From: Brevibacillus antibioticus
GTDB taxonomy: Bacteria > Bacillota > Bacilli > Brevibacillales > Brevibacillaceae
Length of the DNA: 64,000 bases
Assembly (NCBI RefSeq): GCF_005217615.1
Contig: NZ_SZNK01000001.1
Coordinates: forward strand, 4,156,001 to 4,220,000
Direction: 5' to 3'
Shown here: positions 35,300 through 44,401 of the stretch, in pieces
Layout: the number at the start of each line of letters is the position of its first letter
Numbering within the stretch: position 1 is the first letter of the stretch
The notes under the pieces: model-generated
Database searches by the model: none
Told to the model about the DNA's origin: nothing
What the model saw: the letters and a program-made list of their open reading frames with translations, nothing else
Translations under genes and position numbers: made by a program

Positions 35300-37527
35300 G
35301 GAATCGCATCCTTCCAGGCTGCTTTCACCTCTTGAGTCGAAGCGTTGATTGCTTCTGTACCGTTCACGTTCACTACCAGACGATCACCGCCGACCGTACC
35401 GATGTTTTCAGCAGGTACGCCAAGTTCACCTGCCAATGCGAGAATCGCCGCCGCTTGCTCTCTAGAAGCACTGAGCAAGATGCGAGATTGAGATTCACTG
35501 AACAAGAGCACATCAGTACGCAGCTCGGACGTAAGAGTCACCTGCGCACCGACTCCTTTGCCGAAGCAAGATTCAGCCAGCGCGACAACCAGACCACCTT
35601 CGGACAGATCGTGTGCGGAGTTCACCAGACCTTGGCGAATCGCTGTGAGAATCAGCTTTTGTACTGCCGCTTCCTTGGTCAGATCGATTTGTGGAGGACG
35701 TCCGGAAATGCTGCCCGTAGCCATCTTTTGATACTCACTGCCGCCCAGCTCAGCGAAGGTCTCGCCCAACAGAATGATCGCGTCGCCTTCGTTTTTGAAA
35801 TCCTGAGTCGTAATATGGTCAACATCAGTGATCAAGCCGACCATTCCCACCGTTGGGGTTGGATAGATCGCATCACCGCTGCGTTCATTGTAAAAAGATA
35901 CGTTTCCGCCGATGACCGGAGCATCGAGTGCTACGCACGCTTCGCTCATGCCCTCGCACGATTTTTCAAATTGCCAGAACACCTCAGGCTTTTCCGGACT
36001 TCCGAAGTTCAGGCAGTCCGTAATCGCCAGCGGCTCTGCACCGGAGCAGACCACGTTGCGCGCAGATTCTGCAACCGCAATGGCACCGCCCACTTTTGGA
36101 TCGAGGTACACATAGCGACCGTTGCAATCTGTACTCATAGCAAGAGCCTTGCGAGTACCGCGCACCATGACAACAGCAGCGTCAGAACCAGGCTTTACAG
36201 CTGTGTTTGCACGCACGATATGATCATATTGCTCATATACCCACGCTTTATTCGCCACGGTTGGCTGAGCCAGCAAGCTTTTCAGCGTACCATTCAGATC
36301 TTTCGGTTCTTGGATGGCTGCCAGCACATCTACATTCGCGTTTGCTTCGTAGTAAGCAGGCACCGCAGATGGACGGTGGTACACAGGCGCGTCGTCAGCC
36401 AAGCTGTCTACTGGCACCTCTGCTACTACCTCACCTTGGTGCAACAAGCGTAGCTTGCTGTCTTCGGTTACTTTGCCCACGACAGCGGACGCCAAACCCC
36501 ATTTGTCAAAAATTGCAATCGCTTCTGCCTCTTTGCCTTTTTCCACGACGACGAGCATACGCTCCTGAGACTCAGACAGCATCATTTCGTATGCAGACAT
36601 GCCAGCTTCGCGCTGTGGCACGAGGTCCAGATTCATTTCGATACCATTGCCCGCCTTAGACGCCATCTCGGAGCTGGAGCTGGTCAAACCAGCCGCTCCC
36701 ATGTCCTGAATTCCGACAACGATACCCGTGTCGATCAGCTCCAGGCACGCTTCCAGCAGGAGCTTTTCCATGAATGGATCGCCGACTTGTACGGCCGGGC
36801 GTTTTTTCTCGGACTCTTCCGTGAGCTCTTCGGATGCGAAGGTCGCCCCGTGAATACCGTCACGCCCCGTGCTTGCGCCAACGTAGATAACAGGGTTGCC
36901 GATACCGGACGCTACCCCTTTTTGAATCTTTTCGTGGTCGATCAAGCCGACACACATAGCGTTGACTAGTGGGTTTCCTTCATACGTAGGGTCGAAATTC
37001 ACTTCTCCACCTACAGTAGGAATCCCGATGCAGTTCCCGTAGCCTGCGATACCTGCTACGACGTTTTCGAACAAATATTTGACGCGAGGAGATTTTAGCT
37101 CCCCGAATCGAAGCGAGTTGAGCAGCGCAATCGGACGCGCACCCATCGAGAATACGTCACGGATGATACCGCCCACTCCAGTCGCGGCCCCTTGGTACGG
37201 CTCGATCGCAGATGGATGGTTATGGCTTTCGATTTTGAAAACAACCGCCTGATTGTCACCGATGTCGACAATACCCGCACCTTCCCCCGGTCCTTGCAAA
37301 ACGCGAGGTCCTTTTGTCGGGAAACGACGTAGGACAGGCTTGGAGTTTTTGTAGGAGCAGTGCTCCGACCACATAACACTGTAGAGACCAGTCTCGGTCC
37401 AGTTCGGCTTGCGGCCGAGAATTTCTACGACACGCTGATATTCTTCGTCAGTCAGACCGATTTCTTTGTACAGTTTTTGATCGGCAATTTGTTCGGCTGT
37501 CGGTTCTTTATGCGTGAGTTGTGGCAC
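35284..37527 (-). CDS. purL: Phosphoribosylformylglycinamidine synthase subunit PurL (small/Bacillus type)
   Basis: A 747-residue FGAM synthase synthetase subunit. It carries [71 protein letters not shown] and [18 protein letters not shown]. The short length shows that it needs separate PurQ (glutaminase) and PurS, both encoded just upstream. Its start overlaps the end of purQ by 20 bases. Confidence 0.97.
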   Translation of the reverse strand: MPQLTHKEPTAEQIADQKLYKEIGLTDEEYQRVVEILGRKPNWTETGLYSVMWSEHCSYKNSKPVLRRFPTKGPRVLQGPGEGAGIVDIGDNQAVVFKIESHNHPSAIEPYQGAATGVGGIIRDVFSMGARPIALLNSLRFGELKSPRVKYLFENVVAGIAGYGNCIGIPTVGGEVNFDPTYEGNPLVNAMCVGLIDHEKIQKGVASGIGNPVIYVGASTGRDGIHGATFASEELTEESEKKRPAVQVGDPFMEKLLLEACLELIDTGIVVGIQDMGAAGLTSSSSEMASKAGNGIEMNLDLVPQREAGMSAYEMMLSESQERMLVVVEKGKEAEAIAIFDKWGLASAVVGKVTEDSKLRLLHQGEVVAEVPVDSLADDAPVYHRPSAVPAYYEANANVDVLAAIQEPKDLNGTLKSLLAQPTVANKAWVYEQYDHIVRANTAVKPGSDAAVVMVRGTRKALAMSTDCNGRYVYLDPKVGGAIAVAESARNVVCSGAEPLAITDCLNFGSPEKPEVFWQFEKSCEGMSEACVALDAPVIGGNVSFYNERSGDAIYPTPTVGMVGLITDVDHITTQDFKNEGDAIILLGETFAELGGSEYQKMATGSISGRPPQIDLTKEAAVQKLILTAIRQGLVNSAHDLSEGGLVVALAESCFGKGVGAQVTLTSELRTDVLLFSESQSRILLSASREQAAAILALAGELGVPAENIGTVGGDRLVVNVNGTEAINASTQEVKAAWKDAIPCLIG

Positions 37528-38200
37528 TGTTCTGTTCCCTCCAAGTCTTCAGGATCGAGGTAAACATGCGGCGTCCGTCATCGGAAGTCATCCAAGAGTG
37601 GACGGCACGCTCCGGGTGAGGCATCATGCCAAGTACGTTTCCACGTTCGTTACAAATGCCTGCGATGTCTTCCAGTGAACCATTCGGATTCTCGCCATGA
37701 TAGCGGAAAACGATCTGCTTGTTCGCTTTAAGCTTCGCTAGCGTTTCTTCATCACAGAAGTAGTTTCCTTCGCCGTGCGCGATTGGAATTTGGATGACTT
37801 CCCCTGCCGCGAAATCACGGGTAAAAGAAGTATCGTTGTTTTCCACACGCAATTCGGACAGCTTGCAACGGAATTTCAGTGAACGGTTGCGCAAGAGTGC
37901 TCCTGGCAACAGCCCAACTTCGGTCAGGATCTGGAAGCCATTGCAGATTCCCATGATCAGCTTGCCTTCTTCTGCTGCCTTCACCACTTGCTCCATGACG
38001 GGTGAAAAACGAGCGACTGCACCACAGCGCAGATAATCTCCATAAGAGAATCCACCTGGCAAGAGAATTGCATCATATTTAGAAAGATCTGTATCGGAAT
38101 GCCATACGTAATCCACAGGCACTCCCATTACGTCTTCAACTGCGTTAAACAAATCAACGTCGGCGTTCGAGCCTGGAAAGACGATAACGGCTACTCGCAT
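37508..38200 (-). CDS. purQ: Phosphoribosylformylglycinamidine synthase glutaminase subunit PurQ
   Basis: A 230-residue class I glutamine amidotransferase. The nucleophile lies in [10 protein letters not shown] and the catalytic His/Glu in [10 protein letters not shown]. It feeds ammonia to PurL with PurS as bridge. The ATG at 38200 is chosen because GGAGGG, formed at the end of purS, lies eight bases upstream; the frame extends eight codons further but overlaps purS without need. Confidence 0.97.
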   Translation of the reverse strand: MRVAVIVFPGSNADVDLFNAVEDVMGVPVDYVWHSDTDLSKYDAILLPGGFSYGDYLRCGAVARFSPVMEQVVKAAEEGKLIMGICNGFQILTEVGLLPGALLRNRSLKFRCKLSELRVENNDTSFTRDFAAGEVIQIPIAHGEGNYFCDEETLAKLKANKQIVFRYHGENPNGSLEDIAGICNERGNVLGMMPHPERAVHSWMTSDDGRRMFTSILKTWREQNSATTHA

Positions 38201-38204
38201 GTCC

Positions 38205-38453
38205 TTAGCCCTCCACGATATCAAAGCGATAGTCTTCTACCACCGTATTGGCCAATAGCTTTTCGCACATTTCACGTACACGCTCTTCGGCTTGCGCACG
38301 GTCAGAAGTGTTCAATTCCAGCTCCATGTACTTCCCGATGCGCGCATTGTTTACTTCATCAAAACCCAAGGTGTGCAGAGCACCTTTTACAGCGTGTCCT
38401 TGCGGGTCCAAAACACTCTCGCGCAATGTTACATAAACAACAGCTTTAAACAT
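38205..38453 (-). CDS. purS: Phosphoribosylformylglycinamidine synthase subunit PurS
   Basis: An 82-residue small subunit that bridges PurQ and PurL. It has the typical [29 protein letters not shown] opening and a [13 protein letters not shown] strand ([14 protein letters not shown]). Its ATG overlaps the purC stop by eight bases. Confidence 0.96.
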   Translation of the reverse strand: MFKAVVYVTLRESVLDPQGHAVKGALHTLGFDEVNNARIGKYMELELNTSDRAQAEERVREMCEKLLANTVVEDYRFDIVEG

Positions 38454-39165
38454 GTACGTCTCCTCCTAGTCTCGTAAGCATTTCTTTGTAAGCTTCCTCC
38501 ACATTGCCCAAATCGCGGCGGAAGCGGTCTTTGTCGAGCTTTTCATTCGTTACCGAATCCCAGAAACGACATGTATCCGGGGATATTTCATCGGCGAGGA
38601 GAATCTCCCCGTCCGCTGTTTTTCCGAATTCCAGTTTGAAATCGACCAAGGTAATGTTGCGCTCGCGCAAGTAAGGCACGAGGACCTCGTTTACAGCAAG
38701 ACCCATGCGCTCCAATGTCGCTTGGTCACTCTCGCTCGCAACCCCCAACACTTTGATATGGGAGGCATTCACCAATGGATCTCCCAGTGCGTCATCCTTG
38801 TAGTAAAACTCGACAACGGGCTGCGGAAGCACAGTTCCCTCTTCCATGCCAAGACGTTTGGCCAATGAGCCTGCTGCGATATTGCGAACAACTACCTCCA
38901 AAGGGATAATCTCCACTTTGCGAACAACTTGCTCTGTGGCGGACAGCAGACGGACAAAATGGTTGTCGATGCCCCGCTCCTTCAGCATGGTGAAAAAGAT
39001 TGCCGTAATACGGTTGTTCAGCTCACCTTTTCCGGTGATTTGCGCCCGTTTCTCTCCATTGAATGCTGTTGCGTCGTCTTTGTACTCTACCCAGTACTGA
39101 TCAGGCAATGATGTCCGATAAATACGTTTCGCCTTACCTTCGTAGAGTTGTTCCTGTTTTTCCAC
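38446..39165 (-). CDS. purC: Phosphoribosylaminoimidazole-succinocarboxamide synthase
   Basis: A 239-residue SAICAR synthetase. Signatures are [50 protein letters not shown] and [12 protein letters not shown]. The GTG at 39165 gives the usual [16 protein letters not shown] beginning and has AAGGTGA nine bases upstream; a TTG at 39189 would add eight residues. It is the first gene of this operon. purE, purK and purB, which precede purC in Bacillus subtilis, are absent from the window. Confidence 0.96.
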   Translation of the reverse strand: MEKQEQLYEGKAKRIYRTSLPDQYWVEYKDDATAFNGEKRAQITGKGELNNRITAIFFTMLKERGIDNHFVRLLSATEQVVRKVEIIPLEVVVRNIAAGSLAKRLGMEEGTVLPQPVVEFYYKDDALGDPLVNASHIKVLGVASESDQATLERMGLAVNEVLVPYLRERNITLVDFKLEFGKTADGEILLADEISPDTCRFWDSVTNEKLDKDRFRRDLGNVEEAYKEMLTRLGGDVHV

Positions 39166-39196
39166 CGTAGGAGTCACCTTCCCAGTCAAAAAGGTT

Positions 39197-39226
39197 GAGT
39201 TTCGGTTAATTCACGAACGTTTCAAC
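39197..39226. promoter_or_regulatory. Pair of PurBox-like sequences at the purC leader
   Basis: Two inverted PurR-like boxes face each other: AGTTTCGGTTAAT and ATTCACGAACGTT (plus strand), each with one or two changes from AWWGTTCGGWWWT / AWWWCCGAACWWT. They lie just downstream of the -10, within the transcribed leader. A third box, AAACGTTCGGGATTT, is at 39285-39299 upstream of the -35. Spacing differs from the Bacillus subtilis arrangement, so PurR control is an inference. Confidence 0.45.
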
Positions 39227-39229
39227 TAC

Positions 39230-39258
39230 ATTAAAACACAAACATACGCATTTATCAA
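39230..39258 (-). promoter_or_regulatory. Promoter of the purC operon
   Basis: On the minus strand TTGATA (39258-39253), 17 bases, then TTTAAT (39235-39230). It lies about 65 bases before the purC start and between PurBox-like sequences. Confidence 0.7.
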
Positions 39259-39369
39259 CGAAAAATGCTGGAATAGACTTCGACAAACGTTCGGGATTTA
39301 CATTACATTCTTCTTCTCAACCTCACTAACATTCGCAAACTCATTATCCAAACTACCTCATATGCACAT

Positions 39370-39404
39370 AGAGCCTACCCACGGAGCAGGCTCTTTTCTT
39401 TTGT
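39370..39404 (+). terminator. Plus-strand hairpin/T-run before the iron alcohol dehydrogenase gene
   Basis: AGAGCCT (39370-39376) and AGGCTCT (39388-39394) pair and are followed by TTTCTTTTG. No plus-strand gene precedes it, so it is either a leader attenuator or a stop for antisense transcription from the purC region. Confidence 0.6.
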
Positions 39405-39456
39405 TTATGATAAAATTGTCAGTGGTACAACCAATACGTGAAAGAAGGAATTTCAG

Positions 39457-40656
39457 ATGTTTCCATTTGAAGTGTCTTTTCCTACCAAAATTTACTTTGG
39501 CATAGGCGAACTGGAACGTTTGGGCCAAGAAGCAAAATCGATAGGCCAAAAAGCATTGCTCGTCACAGGTGGCAATGCGGCCAAACGTACTGGTCTATTA
39601 GAACGCGCCAAGGCTCTATTGCAGGAAGCCCAAGTGGCGTATCTTGTTTTTGACAAAATCGAACCGAATCCGCGTACGGCAACGGTTGATGCTGGAGCTA
39701 CTCTTGCTCGTGAGCATCAGTGTGACTTCATTCTGGCTATCGGTGGCGGCTCCGTAATGGATGCCTCCAAAGCGATTGCGGCGGCAGCCGTTTCCGGACG
39801 CCCTATTTACGATTACATGCGGGGAAATCCGAGCGGTTCTGGTCAATTACTGGTACCCGTTCAGGAAGCACTGCCGATCATGACCGTCCCGACAGTAGCC
39901 GCTACTGGTTCGGAAGCAAACCATATCAGCGTCCTGACTCATTGGGACACGCATGAAAAATCTTCGATCAACGGTCCAGCACTTTACCCGAAGATTGCCA
40001 TTCTTGACCCGTCTGTCACCTTTACCGTTCCGGCTCGCGTCACAGCAGAGTCTTGCGCCGATATCTTTTCCCATCTGTTTGAAAACTATTTGATCAGCGC
40101 GGAAGGGACCCACGTTCAGGACGGGATTTCCGAAACACTCATTCGACTCGTCGTCGAGCACTCCATCACAGCGATCCAGCAACCAGACCATGCAGAAGCA
40201 CGATCTACCCTTTTGTGGGCGAGCACGCTGGGCATCAGTCCCTTCGCTGCGGGCGGTCGTGGTGCTGGTATGCCGTTGCACGGAATTGAACACCCGCTGA
40301 GCGGAATCTACGATATGGCTCACGGTCGTGGACTAGCGATCCTGTCCCTTCCTTATTTTGAACAGGTGATTTTGCAAGACCGTCCAGAGAGACTAGCCCG
40401 TATGGGACGTCATTGTTTTGGTGTTACGATGGAGAACGAGGGCGAAGCAGCACGAGCAACGATTGAAGCCGTGCGCCGTTGGTATGAGCGCATGGGAATC
40501 ACAGAACGTCTGTCTGACTTCGGTGTGACCCAACAATCGCTGGCCCAAATGGCTGAAGAAGCAGTTCGCATCGGCGGACGCGGAATCGGGTATCTGCCTA
40601 GCTCACGAAAATTGAATGAATCCGATGTAATCGCGATCTACGAGGCTTGCTTATAA
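39457..40656 (+). CDS. Iron-containing alcohol dehydrogenase
   Basis: A 399-residue group III dehydrogenase. The dinucleotide-binding part has ILAIGGGSVMDASKAIA, followed by MTVPTVAATGSEANHISVLT. Metal ligands are visible as Asp/His in CADIFSHLFENY and two His in HGIEHPLSGIYDMAHGRGLAIL. It resembles the BdhA/YugJ butanol dehydrogenase group, NAD(P)H-dependent reduction of aldehydes, though the substrate is not fixed. The gene starts shortly after a hairpin and T-run; AAGAAGGAA lies before the ATG. Confidence 0.92.
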   Translation: MFPFEVSFPTKIYFGIGELERLGQEAKSIGQKALLVTGGNAAKRTGLLERAKALLQEAQVAYLVFDKIEPNPRTATVDAGATLAREHQCDFILAIGGGSVMDASKAIAAAAVSGRPIYDYMRGNPSGSGQLLVPVQEALPIMTVPTVAATGSEANHISVLTHWDTHEKSSINGPALYPKIAILDPSVTFTVPARVTAESCADIFSHLFENYLISAEGTHVQDGISETLIRLVVEHSITAIQQPDHAEARSTLLWASTLGISPFAAGGRGAGMPLHGIEHPLSGIYDMAHGRGLAILSLPYFEQVILQDRPERLARMGRHCFGVTMENEGEAARATIEAVRRWYERMGITERLSDFGVTQQSLAQMAEEAVRIGGRGIGYLPSSRKLNESDVIAIYEACL

Positions 40657-40751
40657 TGGAAGCATCAAACACACTGGCGAGCCTACGCTCAGTTATGTAA
40701 TAATACAAATTAATCATTAATCAAAATTATTTTACTACGGAGGTTACCACC

Positions 40752-41867
40752 ATGGCAGATCCACGCATTAATGAACTGGCAAGCCGTCTCGTCCGTTACT
40801 CGCTTAATTTGCAAAAAGGCGAAAAAGTTCTGATCGAAAATACAGGCCTGCAACCTGAACTCGTTCGTGCACTTGTGCGTGAATCATTTGCAGTTGGGGC
40901 TCTGCCTTTGGTCACCTTGAAAGACCAGGAAGTCATGCGTGCACTCTATCAAGGCACGAGCGAAGAACATATGGCTCTGATGGCAAAATACGAGTATGAC
41001 CGGATGAAGGACATGGACGCTTACATCGCCATCCGGGCTTACGACAACATCAACGAGTATGCCGACGTACCGGAAGACAAAATGGGCATTTACGCGCGCG
41101 TCCTGTATCAACCTGTACATACGAACGAGCGTGTTCCGAACAAACGCTGGGTTGTACTGCGCTACCCAAACAAGTCGATGGCGCAGCTGTCCAAAATGAG
41201 TCTCGAGGGCTTTGAGGACTTCTACTTCTCCGTCTGCAATCTGGACTACGCAAAAATGTCCGCTGCCATGACTCCGTTGAAAGAGCTGATGGAGCGCACC
41301 GATCGTGTACGCATCGTCGGTCCAAAAACAGACCTGCGTTTCTCCATTAAAGGAATCAATGCCATCAAGTGTGACGGCAAACGCAATATCCCGGATGGCG
41401 AAGTATACACCGCTCCTGTGCGCGATTCCGTGGAAGGAACGATTTTCTACAACGCGGCATCGATCTATAACGGCATTACCTTCAATGATGTGCAATTCAC
41501 TTTCAAAGAAGGCAAGATCGTGGAAGCGACCAGCTCCAATACAAAAGCATTGAATGATATCCTCGACACGGACGAGGGCGCACGCTATATCGGAGAATTT
41601 GCGATCGGATTTAACCCGCACATCCTCCACCCGATGCTGGACATCCTGTTTGACGAGAAAATCGCGGGCAGCTTCCACTTCACGCCAGGGAATGCTTACA
41701 CAGTAGCTGACAACGGCAACCGCTCCTCCATTCACTGGGACTTGGTCCAAATCCAACGCCCTGAGTACGGCGGCGGCGAAATCTACTTTGACGATGTGCT
41801 GATCAGAAAAGATGGGCGCTTTGTGTTGCCAGAGCTGGAAGGCTTGAACCCGGAGAATTTGATTTAA
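40752..41867 (+). CDS. M29 family aminopeptidase (AmpS/PepS/T type)
   Basis: A 371-residue thermophilic-aminopeptidase family (M29) metallopeptidase. Expected features are the N-terminal LASRLVRYSLNLQKGEKVLIENTG, the metal-ligand regions IPDGEVYTAPVRDSVEGTIFYN (Glu) and EFAIGFNPHI (Glu), a late His segment (NAYTVADNGNRSSIHWDLVQIQ) and the final GGGEIYFDDVLIRKDGRFVLPEL. It is a cytoplasmic exopeptidase with two metals. GGAGG precedes the ATG, and a strong terminator follows. Confidence 0.94.
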   Translation: MADPRINELASRLVRYSLNLQKGEKVLIENTGLQPELVRALVRESFAVGALPLVTLKDQEVMRALYQGTSEEHMALMAKYEYDRMKDMDAYIAIRAYDNINEYADVPEDKMGIYARVLYQPVHTNERVPNKRWVVLRYPNKSMAQLSKMSLEGFEDFYFSVCNLDYAKMSAAMTPLKELMERTDRVRIVGPKTDLRFSIKGINAIKCDGKRNIPDGEVYTAPVRDSVEGTIFYNAASIYNGITFNDVQFTFKEGKIVEATSSNTKALNDILDTDEGARYIGEFAIGFNPHILHPMLDILFDEKIAGSFHFTPGNAYTVADNGNRSSIHWDLVQIQRPEYGGGEIYFDDVLIRKDGRFVLPELEGLNPENLI

Positions 41868-41881
41868 ATGCAATGAATGAA

Positions 41882-41920
41882 AAAATGGGTTAGGGAATGA
41901 GGTTCCCTAGCCCATTTTCC
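41882..41920 (+). terminator. Intrinsic terminator of the M29 aminopeptidase gene
   Basis: AATGGGTTAGGGAA (41884-41897) pairs with TTCCCTAGCCCATT (41903-41916), one wobble, then TTCC. 14 bases after the stop codon. Confidence 0.8.
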
Positions 41921-42062
41921 ATTGTTCAGAGAAAATAAAGTATCGCACATTCGAGACAATAGTTCTCTCCAGATTTAGTGAGCTATAGTATTCGCCTTTG
42001 TGCTCAAAGTTTTCTCTATCGTTGATAGCTACTTCTAACGTCCTCTTATTCACGAACCAACA

Positions 42063-42536
42063 TTATTTTTCATTCTGAAGAATCTTTCTGTATTCAACAC
42101 CGTGAATATGCATAAGTATTTTTCTCTTTTCTAATACCTCAAAAAAATTCAACATATCACCAAACGGATTTTCAAAATGTTGAATTAAGTGTTTAAAATT
42201 CTCGGTTGATTTCAAGAAGTCATAAAAAAAGTAGGGATCAACATTTCCAATATCGTCTGTATTCCCGAGAGAAACCTCCAATTTTTGTCCAGTGTCTAAA
42301 TTCTCAAACATGCAATGTTCTCCATGAACATCAAAGTACCAATTACCGGTTAAATGTTCTTCATCGTTTAGTAATTCCGCATTTGAAATTAAGTAGTAAC
42401 TTCCTTTTATTATCTCTGATTTTTCAGGCTGATTCGTTTCCAATATTAATTTGTCGATGAGTTCTTGCGCAATTACTTTATAAGCGTCCATTGCTGCCAA
42501 TAATTCATCTACCGTTTCTTTCGTAAGCGAGTTCAT
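42063..42536 (-). CDS. Uncharacterised AT-rich gene, possible orphan immunity-type protein
   Basis: A 157-residue acidic, mostly helical cytoplasmic protein with GNWYFDVHGEHCMFENLDTGQKLEVSLG in the middle and no signal or membrane segment. The gene is markedly AT-rich compared with both neighbours. Size, acidity and composition recall immunity proteins of polymorphic toxin systems (for example the DUF6896-like group), but no toxin lies nearby and I cannot confirm a family. It stands alone, with about 195 empty bases upstream of its stop and about 125 beyond its start. Confidence 0.6.
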   Translation of the reverse strand: MNSLTKETVDELLAAMDAYKVIAQELIDKLILETNQPEKSEIIKGSYYLISNAELLNDEEHLTGNWYFDVHGEHCMFENLDTGQKLEVSLGNTDDIGNVDPYFFYDFLKSTENFKHLIQHFENPFGDMLNFFEVLEKRKILMHIHGVEYRKILQNEK

Positions 42537-42660
42537 ACATTACCGACCTCTATGCTATTTATATTTTTCAGATAAAATTGCCAGCGCTTAGGCTTGCTCT
42601 AAAATCACGCCTTCCAATGTTAACTTTAGTGCAGACCATTCAGTCGCAAGCAAAACCAAA

Positions 42661-44250
42661 TCAAGCTAACGCTCGCAGTATATCATCGATTTTTTTGCCG
42701 TTGGAAATAATTCCGTTATTCATCCAAGTTAGAAAATCAACCTCGTAAACGCGGTTGTTTCGTACAGCAGGCAGATCACGCCACTCTGGCTGCTCCAGCA
42801 GTTCCCTCTCCTTTCCTTCTGCCTGACTATGCCACTTATCGAAAGTAATGAACAGATGATCCGCGGTTAACGTACGCAGGTCCTCTACAGAGAGATTGAA
42901 CATGCCCTGCCTATTCGCTTTTGAAGCTACACCTACTGCGGAATGGGAGCGCAAGCCAACATCGCCATAGAGAACAGTCGAAACAAACCCTTGCCCTTCT
43001 CCCGCATATTGGATGATATGGTCCGCCGAGATACGCAAAAAAGCGACCGTTTCACCTTTCATAACCTGACTCAGCGTATGACTCGTGCTCCGTGCTTTGA
43101 AATCATACTTTGCGATAGCATCGTCGGCCAACTCCGTCCGACCGAAATAATCGGCGACGGTACGCAGCAGCGTACGCCAATTACTTGTCTGCTCACGCAG
43201 GATGCACGTGTTGGATATGCGTCGGCACTGAGAATATTGTAGTTGCTCGTAACGATCTATAAGCAATATCAAATCCGGCTTATAACCGGAAAGCGCGTCA
43301 AAGTTGCCTCCGTTCTCGTCGAACGTCGGAATATGGTTTAAGCCTAGATAGTCTTGTTTTCCCCATTTCGCATGCCAATACTGGGCGATAGGCTGCATAT
43401 CCAGCGCGACTATGAAATCCTCCAAATACGGCGCTACTACTCTAAGCTGTCCCTTGCGGCTGCGACGGTATTGTCCGGGCGATATGCCTACCGTCTGCTT
43501 GAAACGACGATTGAAATAATATTCATTGTTGAAACCTGCATTCAGCGCAATATCGAGCAGCTTGTCATCGGCGCTTGCCAGCCACTTCTTGGCTTGATTA
43601 ATCCGTACTTCATTCAAGTACTGAAGCGGTACTTGACCCGTAGCCTCTTTGAACAGACGGGTATACTTCCAGCGATCAATGCCTGCGAGGGAGGACAGCT
43701 CCTCCAAGTTCAGAAGCTCACGGTAATACTGATGAATATGCCGTATGCTAAGCTCTACCCCATTCCGCTCGATATCCGTTCCCTTATCCTCGGCTGCAGG
43801 TGCATTTTGGCGGAATAGAAAGAGCAGCAGCTCTTGAAATCTCACAAATCGTTGGAACAGCTCGAGCTCGTCGCTCGCCCCGCGGAGTCCATATAACTCA
43901 TCAAGCAGCTCCATCGTCTTCGCGAAGGGTGCGCAGGCAAGCTCTTGCTTATCCGGCAGCAAGCTCGAAGCTGCTTCATCGCCGCTCGTTACGAAGCACA
44001 CTCGGTAATAGCTGCAGCTCATAACCTCTTGATCAACATATAAAGATCTTCCTGGCCCCTGCAAATAGCATTTTCCTTGTCCCGTCCCGCTCATTATAAT
44101 GAGCAGTTCAAAGCTTTCCGTATCGTTTCTATCGCTGCCGTCCAAATCACTCATTTCTGCTTGCTCGCCCGCAACGACTAAGCGGATCGATCGCAGCGCA
44201 TATTGGACTAAAGGAGCAGTCCCAGCTTGTTTGCGCTGTTCAATATCCAT
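42661..44250 (-). CDS. AraC regulator with siderophore-binding domain (Btr-like)
   Basis: A 529-residue protein with three parts: an N-terminal cupin-like sensor region (residues 1-170), an AraC double helix-turn-helix (NLEELSSLAGIDRWKYTRLFKEATGQVPLQYLNEVRINQAKKWL and ALNAGFNNEYYFNRRFKQTVGISPGQYR) and a C-terminal FeuA-type periplasmic-binding domain (from about 265, KWGKQDYLGLNHIPTFDENG). This is the architecture of Btr, which senses ferric bacillibactin and activates its uptake genes. A Fur box lies at its promoter. Its binding domain closely resembles the neighbouring lipoprotein, implying the same ferric siderophore. Confidence 0.9.
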   Translation of the reverse strand: MDIEQRKQAGTAPLVQYALRSIRLVVAGEQAEMSDLDGSDRNDTESFELLIIMSGTGQGKCYLQGPGRSLYVDQEVMSCSYYRVCFVTSGDEAASSLLPDKQELACAPFAKTMELLDELYGLRGASDELELFQRFVRFQELLLFLFRQNAPAAEDKGTDIERNGVELSIRHIHQYYRELLNLEELSSLAGIDRWKYTRLFKEATGQVPLQYLNEVRINQAKKWLASADDKLLDIALNAGFNNEYYFNRRFKQTVGISPGQYRRSRKGQLRVVAPYLEDFIVALDMQPIAQYWHAKWGKQDYLGLNHIPTFDENGGNFDALSGYKPDLILLIDRYEQLQYSQCRRISNTCILREQTSNWRTLLRTVADYFGRTELADDAIAKYDFKARSTSHTLSQVMKGETVAFLRISADHIIQYAGEGQGFVSTVLYGDVGLRSHSAVGVASKANRQGMFNLSVEDLRTLTADHLFITFDKWHSQAEGKERELLEQPEWRDLPAVRNNRVYEVDFLTWMNNGIISNGKKIDDILRALA

Positions 44251-44274
44251 CGTTACTATCAACCGCCTTTTAAT

Positions 44275-44289
44275 TGATATTCATTCTCA
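44275..44289 (-). promoter_or_regulatory. Fur box before btr-like gene
   Basis: On the minus strand TGAGAAT-G-AATATCA matches the 7-1-7 Fur consensus TGATAAT-N-ATTATCA at 12-13 of 14 positions, 25 bases before the start codon. Confidence 0.8.
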
Positions 44290-44312
44290 ATGGATATAGT
44301 GTAAATCAAATC

Positions 44313-44352
44313 GAGCCACCCATCAACCTTCGTTGAAAAGTGGCTCTTTCTT
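44313..44352 (-). terminator. Hairpin after the siderophore-binding protein gene
   Basis: GAGCCAC (44313-44319) pairs with GTGGCTC (44340-44346), with an inner CAAC/GTTG stem. On the minus strand the tail is GATTTGATTT, weak; the plus strand tail is TTTCTTAATT. Likely terminator of the lipoprotein gene. Confidence 0.5.
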
Positions 44353-44401
44353 AATTATGGCGATGAGTCTCGCCAATGAACGTAATCACTCTTATTTCCT
44401 G

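Noticed and set aside
33956-36453. Long open frames (384 and 409 codons) on the plus strand opposite purF and purL
   Set aside because: They are antisense to highly conserved purine enzymes, lack ribosome sites and show no domain-like sequence.
39190-39360. Purine (guanine) riboswitch before purC
   Set aside because: The conserved purine aptamer core and loop sequences are absent; a promoter and PurBox-like sites account for the region.
40884-41873. A 329-codon minus-strand frame opposite the M29 aminopeptidase gene
   Set aside because: It is a shadow of the well-supported plus-strand gene, with no start signal and unstructured composition.
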